A DNA stretch of 64,000 nucleotides, from the NCBI GenBank assembly GCA_020631735.1, contig CM036201.1, positions 75,096,353 to 75,160,352 of the forward strand, written 5' to 3'. The notes under the pieces are model-generated. The model was not told the DNA's origin. It did not search any database and worked only from the letters and a program-made list of their open reading frames with translations. The number at the start of each line of letters is the position of its first letter. Position 1 is the first letter of the stretch. This stretch comes from Saccharum officinarum (lineage: Eukaryota > Streptophyta > Magnoliopsida > Poales > Poaceae). The position numbers were made by a program, and so were the translations under genes. Positions 1-12,293 of this stretch are shown here, piece after piece.

Positions 1-2680
1 GTTGAAATGACCCAAGTCAGCAAACATAGCTTCGGCACCTGATCGCAACCGCAGTTATTTAGTTATGAATTGATTAACTAGCTAGTACTAGATTACAAAA
101 TAATCAAATATTGCTTGTGTTTCACATGAAGAATAGCTTTCTATGATTATATTGCATGTTTCTTGTTGAAACAAAAAAAAGTATCATAGTTAGGTTACAT
201 TTCTTACCTGTTATGCACAAAACAACTGTTCCAAATTGCTCCCAGCCAGCCCTTTTGTTCCTCGCGAAGAAAAGATATATGTAATGTGGTGATATGGCTT
301 TCAGAACCGGTGGATAATACTTGATAATATTGTAATAGATGCAATCAACGTGAACCACACGAGCATAATGGGAGAAAAAGTGAAGCCGACTTTGCTTGTG
401 CCATACTGTTGGAAAAGGAAAAGGATGACCAGGATAATCACACATAGGAGGACAACGTGACCTGAAACAAGAATATAAAATATTACCAGAAGAGGAACCA
501 GCGATTTTGATTAAATGTGGCCGAACATATACGATGATATCTCTAAGTATGATAAACATATACATAAGTGTACGTCTCAGTAATTTTTTTAATGTTTCTA
601 CACATGTACTTAGTATTCATAACAAAAAATCATAATATTGTGATATAAAGTGAGTGGATATATGCCTGATGTGCTACAAATTGGAAAACACACCCCCCCC
701 CCCCCCGGCGTTCCGCCTCTGAATATTACTCATTGTTTTTGCTTGCAACACTAAAATGGCTCTAAACAAAATATCATGATCAGAGATGGTAGGCGGTATT
801 ACCTTGTTTAATGCTAGAAGACCTTGACTGGATTCCTTGAACAGCTGATAGGACTGGATAATTTTGAGAGAACAACATCAGGAAATTGAAAAGAGAATTG
901 GACCCTATTGCTTTTTACTGAGTGCTAGGAATTAGGATGGAAAATCGAAATGCTTTTATGATTCTCAGTGGAATTAACATCCTTTATACAATTTCACCAC
1001 GCTGTTGCAGTACTTATTTACGTCAGCTGTTATGCTAGAGGTGTTATCTGACAAGGACTATTCTTTTTTTTTATGAAAGACCAAAGACTGTTCTTGGATT
1101 ACTAGCACTGTATTTTCTTACAACAAAAACAGTGCTCCATGTATCCTATCTTAAAATAGAAACAGTGATGAACTGATGATGTAAAAGATTAATTAAATAT
1201 ATACCTGAGATGGATGGAGTGAGGGCACCATCACCCATCACCATGCAAGTTCCAACCAGCACAAGGTAGGTGATGGCTGCCTGCGCAATGGGGTTGCCTT
1301 CCAGGAACTTGAGCATCCTTGGTTGCAGGCTGCTCTTTTTGCTGTGGAACTTGAGGTTGGCATCTGATGCCAGCCGAGTGACCGGCACTGGCATCGACTT
1401 GCCGCTGAAGTTGACGTGCTGGCGCAAGAGCGAGTACAGGGCAAAGGTGCCACCTGCAAATACAGTGTAAGCACGAGAGTGAGTACCAAGACGCAAGCAG
1501 AGGGATGCTGGGAATCTGACAAATGATCTGTACAGGTTATCCGAACATCATCAGAATTTCTGGCGCTTGCGTACAAGAACCAAATTTGGAGTGCAAATTA
1601 CGAGTATACTCTGCCTGGTGCAGTGATTTGAAACATACCACGCCTGTTTGAAGGTATAGTATGTCTTTGAAACCTTTGGTACAGTTTAATTCCTGAATTT
1701 TTGTTGTTGTTGTGATACACCATACACAAAAGACTGCCTCTTAAGGCGTCATTTTGTTCAGACGTACTGTGGGAAAGTGAGGCTGCGAGTTCTTTACATC
1801 TCTGCAATTTTTCTACTCCTTATCAACAGCTTAATAAAAAAATAAAAATTCTACTTTGCCCGTTATTTCGGTTCTTTGCTGTTAGAAAAAAAATTTCAAA
1901 AAAAACAATAAGCGCGTCAACTGGACGCTTCTGCTTTGCCCATTATTTCGGTTCTTCGCTGTTAGGAAAAAATATAAATAAGCGCGTCACAACTGGACGC
2001 TACAAATACGGGCACCTAAATTTATGGCAGTTTGTTGGACTTAATTAATTTGGCCACATTTTTTAATCGGTACACCAACCTTCCATATGCAAGATCATCA
2101 TTAGAAGAACAGTACGTACAAAAAAAAAGAATAAATACGTAGAGTGTGTACAAGTAGTGTACCTTCTCCGTGGTCATCAGCGTGGAGCACGATGAAGACG
2201 TACTTGACGAGGCTGACGAGGGTGAGCGTCCAGAGGATGAGGCTGAGGATGCCGAGGACGTCGTCGGCGCCGGGGTCCGGCAGGGTGAAGGACGAGAAGG
2301 TGTACAGCGGCGACGTCCCGATGTCGCCGTACACCACGCCAAGCGACTGGTACCCCAGCAGCGCCAACTGCCACCCCGTGAACTCCTGGCGGCGGCGGCG
2401 GCGGCGGCGTCAAGAAACAGTTTTCGTTGGAGACCGATCTGAATGCATGCATGGATCGTATGTATCGTGTTCGTACCAGAGGGTTGCGGTGCTTCATCTT
2501 GTACGACTGGCTGAAGGTCCGGCGTGTACTGCGGCCGCCGCCGATCTGCTTGCCGTCATCGACGATGCCGACGTCCTCCTCGGTGATCTTACCCGTCGAC
2601 ATCCTGTCGTCCACGGCCGCAATGGCGGCGGCGTTCACCTGGACGATCACGTCGTCCGGCGGCGCCGCGCGGTGCTCCAT
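1..2680 (-). CDS. HAK/KUP-family potassium transporter, 5' part, frame broken in exon 5
   Basis: K+ (H+-coupled) uptake transporter of the plasma membrane or tonoplast. Exons fitted by frame and GT/AG sites: 2680-2477, 2385-2163, 1453-1205, 853-803, 461-208 and 38-1 (continues off the window). The start at 2680 gives an acidic hydrophilic N-terminus beginning [11 protein letters not shown]. Family blocks seen: [19 protein letters not shown] in exon 2, [10 protein letters not shown] across exons 2/3, [11 protein letters not shown] then [16 protein letters not shown] across exons 3/4, [19 protein letters not shown] in exon 5, [11 protein letters not shown] in exon 6. Introns 2-5 are all phase 1. 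Exon 5 is 254 nt, which breaks that phase: near 333-338 the frame shifts between LIASI and [14 protein letters not shown], where relatives have about two more residues. Read literally this meets a stop soon after, so the copy is a pseudogene unless the base calls are wrong. Family assignment is secure; the member and function of this copy are not. Confidence 0.85.
1850..2001. repeat. Tandem duplication (about 75 bp x 2) in HAK intron 2
   Basis: Two adjacent copies, 1850-1930 and 1931-2001. Each runs from CTTTGCCC(G/A)TTATTTCGG through a poly-A stretch to AAGCGCGTC...ACTGGACGC. They differ by small indels in the A-tract. Confidence 0.7.
2388..2411. repeat. GGC/GCC trinucleotide repeat in HAK intron 1
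   Basis: About eight GGC units, directly next to the 3' splice site of the 91 nt first intron (2476-2386) of the transporter gene. Confidence 0.8.
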
Positions 2681-2702
2681 CGCGCTAATTAAGCAGCACA
2701 AC

Positions 2703-2935
2703 TGGCGAAATCATTACATTATAATCAGAGAATGCCAACGTATACTGGAGATCGAAATCAGTACAATATAATCAGATGAATGACAACGTACAGGAGATCG
2801 GATTCAGTACAATATAATCAGATGAATGCCAACATACACAGGAGATCGGAATCAGTACAATATAATCAGATGAATAATAACGTACAGGCGGAGATCGAAA
2901 TCAATACTACAATAGATATATAATCAGATGAATGA
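2703..2935. repeat. Minisatellite in the HAK 5' leader
   Basis: About five degenerate copies of a roughly 50 bp unit built from CAATATAATCAGATGAATG, CAACGTACA and GGAGATCG(A/G)A(A/T)TCA. It ends a few bases upstream of the start codon on the coding side, so it probably lies in the 5' UTR or proximal promoter. Confidence 0.75.
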
Positions 2936-3101
2936 ATCCATGGATGAGATGAGATTCATCAGCGATGCATCACAGTTCTTCTACCTTTGACTAGGGCCCG
3001 ACGACGGCCGACGAGGAGCACCTTGGACTCGGAGCTTAAAGGGCGGCGCGAGAGGAGAATCTTGGAGGAGATCGAGGGCAGCCTAGCCCTCGCGACTGGA
3101 C

Positions 3102-3113
3102 TTATTATATATA
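3102..3113 (-). promoter_or_regulatory. Candidate TATA box of the HAK gene
   Basis: The minus strand reads TATATATAATAA about 420 bp upstream of the start codon, with GC-rich leader sequence downstream. Position and composition fit a core promoter; the transcription start is not shown. Confidence 0.4.
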
Positions 3114-3349
3114 CTTGCACGGCCGGGATGCGCACGCGCTTCGCCTGTGTTTGTTTGTTGAATGGTTATTGGTTGAATCTGTTTGTACGCGTGTGGTCGT
3201 GCCTGTGTGCGTCCGGCTGGACCTTGTTGTTTTGTGTATGGTTAGTCGTTGATCTTGGTTGCGCCCGCCGCTCGTGCATGCAGCTATATATGGTGTACAG
3301 TTAAAGCGATGTTAGTTTGGCTAGCGCGACCTGCAGGAAGCAGCCTAGC

Positions 3350-4572
3350 GCCTGGACGTCCGGTCAAGGCGTCCGGACGCTGCTCCGGCCCGTTCGAACG
3401 CATCTGCCGCGCCTCATTCCGTCCCCGTGTAACAAAAGTGCGTTCGCCGCATCATAACAGACAGGAGCATGCCCATCACCGTACCTACCTCACATTGTCT
3501 AGAAGCGTGCCTACCGCGCCGTAACAGACAGAAGCGTGCCCACCGTACCCGCCTCATCCTGTCTGCACGTGTGGCTACTGGCCTTAGGCGCTCGCACAGT
3601 GACCCAGGGTGGCACCCCAATAGGAGCAACAGGCGGCTACGACAGACCACTGTCTGCCAGCCACCGGGGCCATTGCAACATGTGTTTCTCCTGATCTACT
3701 TTTGAAACATTCAGTTCAAACACTTGCAACATAAGACTGAAAACAGATAAAACACTTGAAACATACGCTTCAAAAATGTATGTATAGCCATAGCAACATA
3801 TGCAACATTGAGATCTACTTTTGCAACATCCACACGAAAACACTCACAACATATGTACAAAACACTTGAAACATGCGCTTGAAACATGCATGTTGTGCGA
3901 CATCCAAATATATTTCTGCAATATCCAGATAAAACAGTTGAAACATACGTCTATAACAACTGAAACACTTGAAATATATGCATGCAACAAGCTTATATTA
4001 TCGGTGCAACATATGCAATGCAACACCCAGATTTACTTTTGCAACATCCACACGAAACACTTGAAACATTGATCTGAAACACCTGAAACACTAAAAACAT
4101 GACGTCGCCAGCGGCCACGGCCTACCTAGTGGGGAACTCTGGTAGCCAGCAAGCTCGGGTCAGGGGGACGTCGGGAGCAACGGCCCAGCGTAGACCTAGG
4201 TGCAGGCATAGGCACAAGCCTCCTCTTCCTGCCGACGGGCGAGGTGGATGGGGTGCAGGCCTCCCATGCATCCCCTTCCGCGATGAGCGAGGTGGATAGC
4301 GGCGAGCTGCTGCGCAGGATGGTGGCACAGGAGTGAAAAACGGCGAACAGAGATGGGGAGAAAGGAGCAGAGGATAGACGAAGCGGAAGACTTGCAAAGC
4401 GCGTGTGGGAAGACAGAGAGGAAGGGAGAGCAGGGGCGACGGGGCCTAAATTGCGTCCGAAATGTTCTCGAGCCGATGGAAAGGCCCAACAGCCTGCCGC
4501 GTTGTTCCATGGGCGGGTCGATATATTTTGTGCGGTCCACTGTTGGAGGAAGCGTCCGTCCGTCCTGACGTC
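3350..4572. mobile_element. Non-autonomous DNA transposon (Mutator-like?)
   Basis: The left side has GGACGTCCGG and GCGTCCGGACGC motifs. The right side ends in GTCCGTCCGTCCTGACGTCA, roughly inverted to the left, so terminal inverted repeats are likely but diverged. The interior is a run of variants of GCAACAT...TTGAAACA (3670-4095) and then a GC-rich block (4100-4500). A related block in the opposite orientation is at 37285-37480. No transposase ORF. The family is uncertain and I could not fix a target duplication. Confidence 0.5.
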
Positions 4573-4589
4573 AGGGAAGCAACACTACA

Positions 4590-5260
4590 TGAGGATTAAA
4601 GGTTTCTTTAGATCCACTTGTTAGCAGCTAAAATTAATATTAATAGATCCAAATTGACCTCCTAATAGTCAAACCAACTCATAGCTGCTAACCACATATT
4701 AGCAACATATTAAGGTAACAACCTCAAAGACCCATGTGCATTCATATAACTAAGGGTCTGTTCGGCTGTGCTGATAAGCCGATTGAAAAACACTATTGGC
4801 TGATTTGTTGTGAGAGAAAAATACTGTTTCGGCTGGAAAAACAAGCTGAAAAAGACGGATTATAAGCCGGATAAACAGGGCGTAATAGTCATTTGCTAAT
4901 AATGAGCTCCTTTAAATGCAAATGCCAGCTAATCGTTAGCTAATACCCAACTAAGGCCATGTTTAGATTCCTTGGACTAACAACTTGCTAAACTTTAGCC
5001 CCTGAGGATCCAAACAGGAGGACTACTTTTGAGTGGGCTAAAGTTTAGCGAAAACCCCAACTAGTTGTTAGTTAACTAGTCCGTAGAACATAACTTTCAG
5101 GGGCTAACAACTGGTTCTATTCTATAGAACCTAATAATTAGTTCATGATCTAAACAGGTATGAGGTAACAACTAGTTGGCTAATTTTTAATGGGTTATTT
5201 TTTAGCCATAGCTAACAACTAGTCCTACTCTATACAAACAAGGTCTAACGACTAATAATA
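4590..5260. mobile_element. MITE cluster, outer element with two nested MITEs
   Basis: The outer sequence repeats TAGCTAACAACTAGT-type motifs and is interrupted by two smaller elements. At 4754-4880 is a copy of the grass MITE with GGCTGATTTGTTGTGAGAGA and GACGGATTATAAGCCGGAT; relatives are at 41034 and 60890. At 4955-5160 is one bounded by GGCCATGTTTAGATT and the inverse of TGATCTAAACAGG. None codes for protein. Confidence 0.6.
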
Positions 5261-5376
5261 TGGAGAGCTAAGCTAGGTAATTATTAACGGGCAAATAGGT
5301 TCAAATCGAGTATAAAAGAAACAAGAGAACTAGAGAAGGCTATGTATATATGGAGATCATGCACATCACTGCTAAG

Positions 5377-6186
5377 AGGGTTTCCAACAGTACAAAAAAC
5401 AAAAAAAATCTGGTTTTCAAACATTATTTGTGTAAATATTGAAAAGAAAAAACCCATCACAACAGTTCCAATAAAGTTCTTGCTCTAAAAAAACAAACCA
5501 TCTAAAGATTATTTTTCATCATTTTGCTGCCAACCGCATTATATATACCCAGCCATCCCCGCACCTAACTCATCTAGAACCTCAAATTTGGAATCTACAT
5601 TGCCTGCTCTGCCTCGGTTATTCTCAGATTTGAAAATAGAGTCTGGAGATCTAATTCTAGCAAACCTCTGAAGTCGTGACTGACCGACCGTTACTAGCCA
5701 TACCTGGTACCCTAATTTACAACCAGAACCTACAAAAGGAAATCTCATGCTCTACTTCTCAGTATTCTCAGGTCATGTTGCTAGTCATCCCCCTTGCTTG
5801 GTATCCTAACTTAGACAAAACCTATAAAACAAAATCTCTTACTCTACTTCTCAGTATTCTCGATCCTGTTGTCAGCCTTCCCCGATGCCCTAGATCATAG
5901 ACATAACCTACGGAACTAAATCTCGATTGCTCGCTCTATTTCTGAGTATTATCATATTTGAAAATAGTGGCCAATCAATTAGAAACACCATTTCCTGCTT
6001 AGATTTAGAAATAGCGGTAGGAGATTCAATCCGGTTATCGGTGTATCTCTGCGCGTGGATGTCTCTGTTTTTCCAAGCGCAAATAGATTGGGAGTTAGGA
6101 TAGTAAGTTGTTGGAGGAATGTTTTTTTTCGGTGTGCCCAAAATTAAAGATTAGGAGTAGCTTACTAAACTGTTGGAGATATTCCA
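5377..6186. mobile_element. Non-autonomous DNA transposon with GGGTTTCCAACAGT-type ends
   Basis: The left end GGGTTTCCAACAGT is inverted at the right as ACTGTTGGAGATATT. The interior has repeated CTCGCTCTA...TCTCAGTATT blocks and no coding frame. The right part (from about 5960) recurs at 52346 onward, so the element predates the segmental duplication. Harbinger-like is a guess from the ends. Confidence 0.5.
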
Positions 6187-6898
6187 AGCTAGGAGGGAGA
6201 AGATGATGGACTACCTTATTCTACAAAACAAATACTTAACACAGTGCCAAAAGAGATATAGAGATGATAGAGGACTAAAACTTGACTCTATCGCTACAAT
6301 TAGTCTATTAGCATATTTTTGGTTGCAAGGTCCACGTGCGATGGGCTAGGTCGGTTTCTCGTTCACAGACGTTTGGTTTGAAGATAATAGGACACAGTCT
6401 TCACTTAGGGAAACATACCTCCCTCAAACATTTGGGTTTTCACTACATCCCAAGGGAACAAAGGGACCGAGGCGTCTGAATTTGTTGTCGTCACGGGCTG
6501 TTTGCCTCCGTCCTCTTCGTGGGAGCCAAGCAATGGTGATAGAGGTCAGGTAGTAGGCACAAGCGACAGGTCGGGTGGCACTGAGGCAAGGTGATGGTAA
6601 GCTAAGCGGCAGAGACAAAGCCACTCTAACGGCATTCAAGGGCTATAGGGGCGAACCATGGGGAGGTGTGTCGACCAAGCCCTTGGGCAGCTCGGTTGAG
6701 CGACACCAGAAGAATTGAGACGAAGAGAGGTGAACGAAAGGATAAGTGGGCCCCATGGCTAACAGTGGCTGATGGTGTGAGTACTCCGTCCATCACACTT
6801 AGCTTAATCACGCCAACTAAATAGAAAACATGGATAGACCTATCACTCTCAACCAAACACAAAATGAGACCACCTCATCCCATAATCAAGAACATTAC
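5960..6898. repeat. Segmental duplication, copy A, left part
   Basis: 5960-6655 matches 52346-53215. 6690-6898 matches 61010-61205. The right part of copy A resumes at 32319, after the inserted retrotransposon complex. I see no gene in this part; it is the 3' flank of the uL18-like gene copy. Confidence 0.75.
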
Positions 6899-7886
6899 TG
6901 TAACAGAACCGTCCAAATTATAAGAGCACAAGTACAAAAACAATCACCGAAGTGATCAAATTCTCGCACTTGAGCCCATATAACTCCGGTAGTCCAATAA
7001 AATCATGAGGGATTTCAAACCAACCAACATACAAGCAAAGATCGTAGTGATTCAACATAACAAGTCACATGTTACATCCATTTCACAAGTAATTCAACAT
7101 ACATCGGAGTTCAACCTAGTTATTACAACTTAAGTTCAAAAGTAGCGGAAGCAAAGTAATTTGAAACTAACATTATTCTTATTTCAAATACATGCCAGTA
7201 CAACGGTCGACTTCCAACAAAAGCATTAGAGATAAGGTAAATAAGAAGGATCATGCCCATGATCACACTCTGCCACAAGGCAGGAGCCAACCAACTCTTG
7301 CAGTCGCCATGATACATCACAACCTGCAACAAGTGGGGACAAAACCCTGAGTACGACAAAGTACTCAGCTAGACTTACCCGTCAGAAACCAGAAATAAGG
7401 TGACACCAAGGATCATGCAAGGCTGATATAAAGTGGGGCTAGCTTGACAACATTTTGCATAAAAGCTTAATATAGATGATCAATCATTAATGCTTAAGCA
7501 TCAAGTTAATTATCATTAACCTATCATCTATATTAGAGCCTGTACTAGAGCACTCACTTTATTAGGAACAAACAATATTAACCATAGCAGGTATAAGTTG
7601 AGGCAATCTTTCCATCGTGATCCAATTAACCATCCGTTCAATTTAATTGAATCTACGTTGCCGCTGCTCAAGTCAAGTGCTCACTAACCGGGAGCGACGA
7701 TGATTCGAATCGAATTCCTATCCAGCTGGAGGGGTATTTCTAACACTCACCGAGTCACGCCTGGCGAGGGCTACTCAGGTCACCTTTGGTACAGTTCAGG
7801 AGCCGCGGGTCTAACTGATGTCGCATCCCCAAGGGCGACACTCTACCAGGTGCTAGGGACTCTAACCCCCCCCTTGGACTCACGCC
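6899..7886 (-). repeat. 3' LTR of the LARD-like element, terminal part
   Basis: The last 988 bp of the minus-strand LTR. It matches 26791-27776 and breaks exactly where the nested element enters. The broken sequence resumes at 18313 after the second ACGCC. Confidence 0.85.
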
Positions 7887-9029
7887 TGTAACGTCCCACC
7901 TCCTTCTCTTATCCGCATAACTTTTCTGACGTGACTGAGCTGCTCTCATATTTTGCTGAATGATATGAACTTTCTTTTCGGCTTCTTCCACGAAGTCAAT
8001 ATCATAATACCTTCTTTCCCCTAGCTCAATCCAGTTTAAAGGTGTTCTACACTTTCGGCCATACAGAGCCTCAAAAGGTGCCATCTTGATACTTTCTTGA
8101 TAACTATTATTATACGCGAATTCTGCTAAAGGTAACCACGACTCCCATGAACCTCTGGAAGACAACACACAAGCTCTTAACATATCTTCTAAAACAGCAT
8201 TAACTCTTTCAGTCTGACCATCTGTTTGAGGATGATAGGCAGTGCTACGAATCAGACTAGTTCCCAAACCTTTGTGCAAATGCTCCCAAAAGTGAGCAGT
8301 GAACTGTGACCCTCTGTCAGACACGATAGTCTTCGGTATGCCATGCAATCTCTCAATCTCCGCAATATACTTCTCGGCATATTGAGGTGGTCTATAAACT
8401 GTCTTGACAGGCAAAAAGTGGGCTGTCTTGGTAAGATGATCCACGATTACCCAAATCGAATCATGGCCTTTCTGAGTAGTGGGCAAACCTGTGATGAAAT
8501 CCATACTTATATCATCCCACTTCCAACTAGGTACTGACAAAGGTTGTAACAACCCGGCAGGTTTCATGTGAATAGCTTTCACTCGACAACATGTGTCACA
8601 TCTGGCTACATAAGCTGCAATTTACTTCTTCATCTTTGTCCACCAATAGCGAGGTCTTAGTTCTTGATACATTTTACTACTGCCAGGATGAATGGACAAC
8701 TTAGAGAGATGAGCTTCATCCATAATTTTATTCTTAAGCTCTCTATCCTTTGGAACAACAAGACGGTTGTCGAACCACAACACGTCCTGCTCGTCCACTC
8801 TAAAGTGTTTTGAGGGTCCTTCTTTAATTTTCTTTTTTATGTGGAATATCTCTTTGTCTGCTTTCTGACCTTCTATTATCCTACTCTCCAAGGTGCAACT
8901 GATCTGAATACTATGTAACACGGCAGGGTGCATTAGATTAAAACCATCTTCGAGTAAGGGTTGCATATTCAGACAATGCGACTTTCGACTCAAAGCGTCG
9001 GCTACCACATTGGCTTTCCTAGGGTGATA
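7887..9029 (-). pseudogene. gypsy integrase, truncated
   Basis: Inserts element cDNA into the chromosome. Same frame as RT: the RNase H end VVADALSRKSH, then the HHCC zinc domain (LSIHPGSSKMY, YVARCDTC), broken by TAA at 8622-8624. The DDE core has MDFITGLP (Asp), IVSDRGSQFT (Asp) and AYHPQTDGQTERVN (Glu), all present. Coding stops being recognisable after RQKSYADKRRR near 7905, so the C-terminal domain, any chromodomain, the polypurine tract and the 3' LTR are gone. Confidence 0.88.
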
Positions 9030-10475
9030 CTATACATTCAAGTTGTAATCTTTAATTAGTTCTAACCATCTTCGCTGTCTCATGTTCAATTTTGGTTGGG
9101 TGAAAATGTATTTGAGACTCTTATGATCGGTGAAAATATTGCACACATTACCAAGTAAATAGTGTCTCCAAATCTTTAAGGCATGCACTACGGCGGCAAG
9201 CTCAAGATCATGTGTCGGATAATTGATTTCATGTTTTCTCAACTGGCGGGAGGCATAAGCAATGACTCTTCCTTCTTGCATCAGAACACAGCCTAATCCT
9301 GTTTTTGATGCATCACAGAACACATCAAAAGGTTTCTCGATGTCTGGCTGTGCAAGAACTGGAGCAGTGGTCAACAGTTTCCGCAAGGTGTGGAAAGCTG
9401 TCTCACACTCCTCTGTCCGCACAAACTTGTGATCTTTCTGTAACAGACTTATCATCGGCTTAGCAATCTTCGAGAAGTCTGGGATAAAGCAGCGATAGTA
9501 ACCAGCTAACCCTAGGAAACTCCTGACTTCTGACACTGTGGTTGGAGTTTTCCAATCCATAACCTCTTGCACTTTGCTCGGATCTACCGAAACTCTATTC
9601 TCAGATAGAATATGACCAAGGAAAGGAACTTTCTTCAACCAAAATTCACATTTGCTGAACTTAGCATACAACTTATGATCTCTCAGTCTGGTCAAGACAA
9701 TTCTCAGATGCTCTTCATGATCTTTCTCATTCTCAGAGTATACTAGAATGTCATCAATGAAGACAACTACAAACTTGTCCAACTCTGGTATGAAAACCGT
9801 ATTCATCAGATACATAAAGTATGCAGGAGCATTTGTTAAACCAAAAGACATAACAAGATACTCGTACAACCCGTATCTGGTAGAAAAGGTGGTTTTCGGG
9901 ACATCTTGTGGCCTGATCTTTATCTGATGATACCCTGATCTTAGGTCTATCTTGGAGAACACTCTAGCTTTAGCCAACTGATCAAACAAAACATCGATAT
10001 GAGGCAAAGGATATTTATTCTTGATAGTTACAACATTAAGAGGTCGATAATCCACACACATTCTCAGAGTACCCTCTTTCTTTTTCTTCACGAACAAGGC
10101 AGGACATTCCCATTCAGACTTACTCGGTCGGATAAACCCCTTCTTTAGCAGTTCTTCTAGTTGCTTCTTCAGCTCAGCTAACTCATCCGAAGGCATCCGA
10201 TAGGGTCTCCTCGAAATAGGAGCTGTCCTGGGGATCAACTCGATTCCAAACTCAACATCTCTATCTGGAGGAAGGCCAGGTAACTCGTCTGGAAACACAT
10301 CCGGGAACTCACACACTACCGGGATCTGGTGGATAGTAACAACTTCCATGGCACAGGTCACACTCACAAGGTCTGTTCTTCTAGGCAATGGTACCAGGAA
10401 AGTACCCTCTGCCTGGGGATCCTTAAGGGTAAGCAACCGACTGCTTATGTCTATGACTGCCCCCCAGTTCTTCAT
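9030..10475 (-). pseudogene. gypsy pol: reverse transcriptase and RNase H
   Basis: Copies the element RNA into DNA in the cytoplasmic particle. Segments seen in order: the protease-RT linker; RT with [30 protein letters not shown] and the catalytic box [13 protein letters not shown]; the thumb with [19 protein letters not shown]; RNase H with [36 protein letters not shown] and [13 protein letters not shown]. The frame is continuous with gag upstream but separated by TAG at 10476-10478, and it ends in TAG at 9030-9032. Flanking residues show both interrupt what was one polyprotein. Active-site residues look intact. The clade looks chromovirus-like (Tekay/Del style), which I cannot confirm because the C-terminus is lost. 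Confidence 0.9.
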
Positions 10476-11936
10476 CTAGTTCATTCCTATTATTACATCC
10501 AAAACTAGCCCAGGCATAACTACCAGGTTCACTCGAAACTTCCGACTACCTAACTCAAGGGTTGCCCCTCTAACCATCTTATTGGTTAACACATCAGCCC
10601 CGGCTGAACTTATACGATAACCATAACTCAATTCTGTGCATAGTTGTTCATGCTTCCGTGCAAATGCTTGACTCATAAAAGAATGCGAGGATCCAGAATC
10701 AAATAGAACAACTGCAGGGTGATGGTTAACAAGAAACTTACCGGTAGTTACAGGCTCTCCCTCAGGAATCTCATCAACGGTGGTATGGTGTACACGGGCA
10801 GTGTAAGTCTGTTGCTTCTTTTTAGGCGGATAAGGGCAGAACTTTGAAAAGTGGCCTGGCTGACCATAATTGTAGCAGGGCCCCTTCACTATACCAGCAG
10901 ATCCTATAGCTCCCTTGGAGTTGCTCTGTTCTACAGTTGCGGTGATCTTTGCTGGCGGCACGGCCATCTTGTACGGCTTCTGTGGTCCCTTGTAGTTCTG
11001 GGTTTTATGCTGTGGCGGCCTGAACCTTGCACCAGGTGTGGACGGACGATAAGAAAGATGATTTGCAGTGACAACTCTGGACTGGGATGGTCCTGACTCA
11101 AACACCCTCTTGCGATTCTTGGATGCAGTGTAGGCGTTGTTGTTCTTTTCTTGTTTCAAACAATCACTGACAAAGTCATTGAACCTGGCGCGGGTATTGG
11201 TACCCACATGCTTCATCATCTTCGGACTTAACCCTCTCTTGAAACTAGCAATTCTCTTTGCATCTGTGTCGACCATGTCTGGAGCAGTACGACACAAGTT
11301 GTTAAAGGCATGCAGATACTGGGTCACAGTCTTGGTACCCTGATTTAAGGCCAAGAACTCTTCGAGCTTCATCTCAACCAACCCTGGGGGAATATAAACT
11401 CCTCTAAAGGCTTCAGTGAATTCTCTCCAAGTAATCTGGGCATTGGGAGGAAAGGTGGTGCGGTGATGCTTCCACCACATCCCTGCCGGTCCCTGTAGCT
11501 GATGTGCAGCATATTCTATTTTCAGAACTTCTGTCAGCCTCAACACACGGAACTTATCTTTCATAGTATTGATCCATTCTTCAGCGTCAAGTGGCTCGGC
11601 TGCTTCCTTAAAAATAGGTGGCCTAGTATCCATGAAATCCTTGAAATTGCTGTACTGGTTCACCCCATGACCACCACCTTGATTATTACCTCTTTGAACA
11701 TTCTCGACGATGGTACGCAGAAAATCTTCCATATTCCTTTGTGATTGCTCGGCATTGCGCTGGCTTCCCAGGAACTGTGCGAAGAATACCTCTGCAGTGA
11801 GCGGTGGAGGAGGGGGGAATTGTGGCTCTGGCTGTGGCTCCTGGTGATTGACGTTGTTTGCACCACCCCCACCAGCCCCTACACCGTTGCCACCAGTTTC
11901 AGCGGCCTCATACGTGGCATGGCGAGTGTTTGCCAT
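10476..11936 (-). pseudogene. gypsy gag and aspartic protease
   Basis: Capsid/nucleocapsid and protease of the nested element. I take the ATG at 11936 (MANTRHATYE), which follows AATATGCAG; an in-frame ATG lies two codons upstream. Gag core near residues 100-240 (DAEEWINTMKDKF, GPAGMWWKHH, WREFTEAF). The zinc knuckle reads CYNYGQPGHFSKFC: the second Cys of the C-C-H-C motif is Tyr, so it should not bind zinc normally. The protease site is VVLFDSGSSHSF with the DSG catalytic triad. It ends at TAG 10476-10478, in frame with RT. Confidence 0.88.
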
Positions 11937-12293
11937 CTGCATATTTTAGCAACAAGTAATAATTGAGCGAAGTGGTAGTAATTGTATTCGAATGAATAAT
12001 CATGCCATACTGAATTTATTGGAGAGAACAAGTCATGCAATAAAATAGAGGCACAATAATCACATTCCAATTAAAACAACATCACTAATCAAATTACTTC
12101 GAATGCAACATCGCGTTCCATACAACCACGTTGCCAGCATACATACACTGGACTTTTATGCGTTCGAGCATCGCATACACAACCAAGATCCCAAAGATCG
12201 CCAGTCTCAAGATCGAACAGGATACAACACGATACATGGAAACCAAAAGAAGGCCATCGCGACAGAGCCTATCACTAACGCAAGGCAACTAGC

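Noticed and set aside
7700..7891. Plus-strand 63-codon ORF spanning the nested insertion border
   Set aside because: It crosses the junction between LTR and gypsy sequence by chance and matches nothing.
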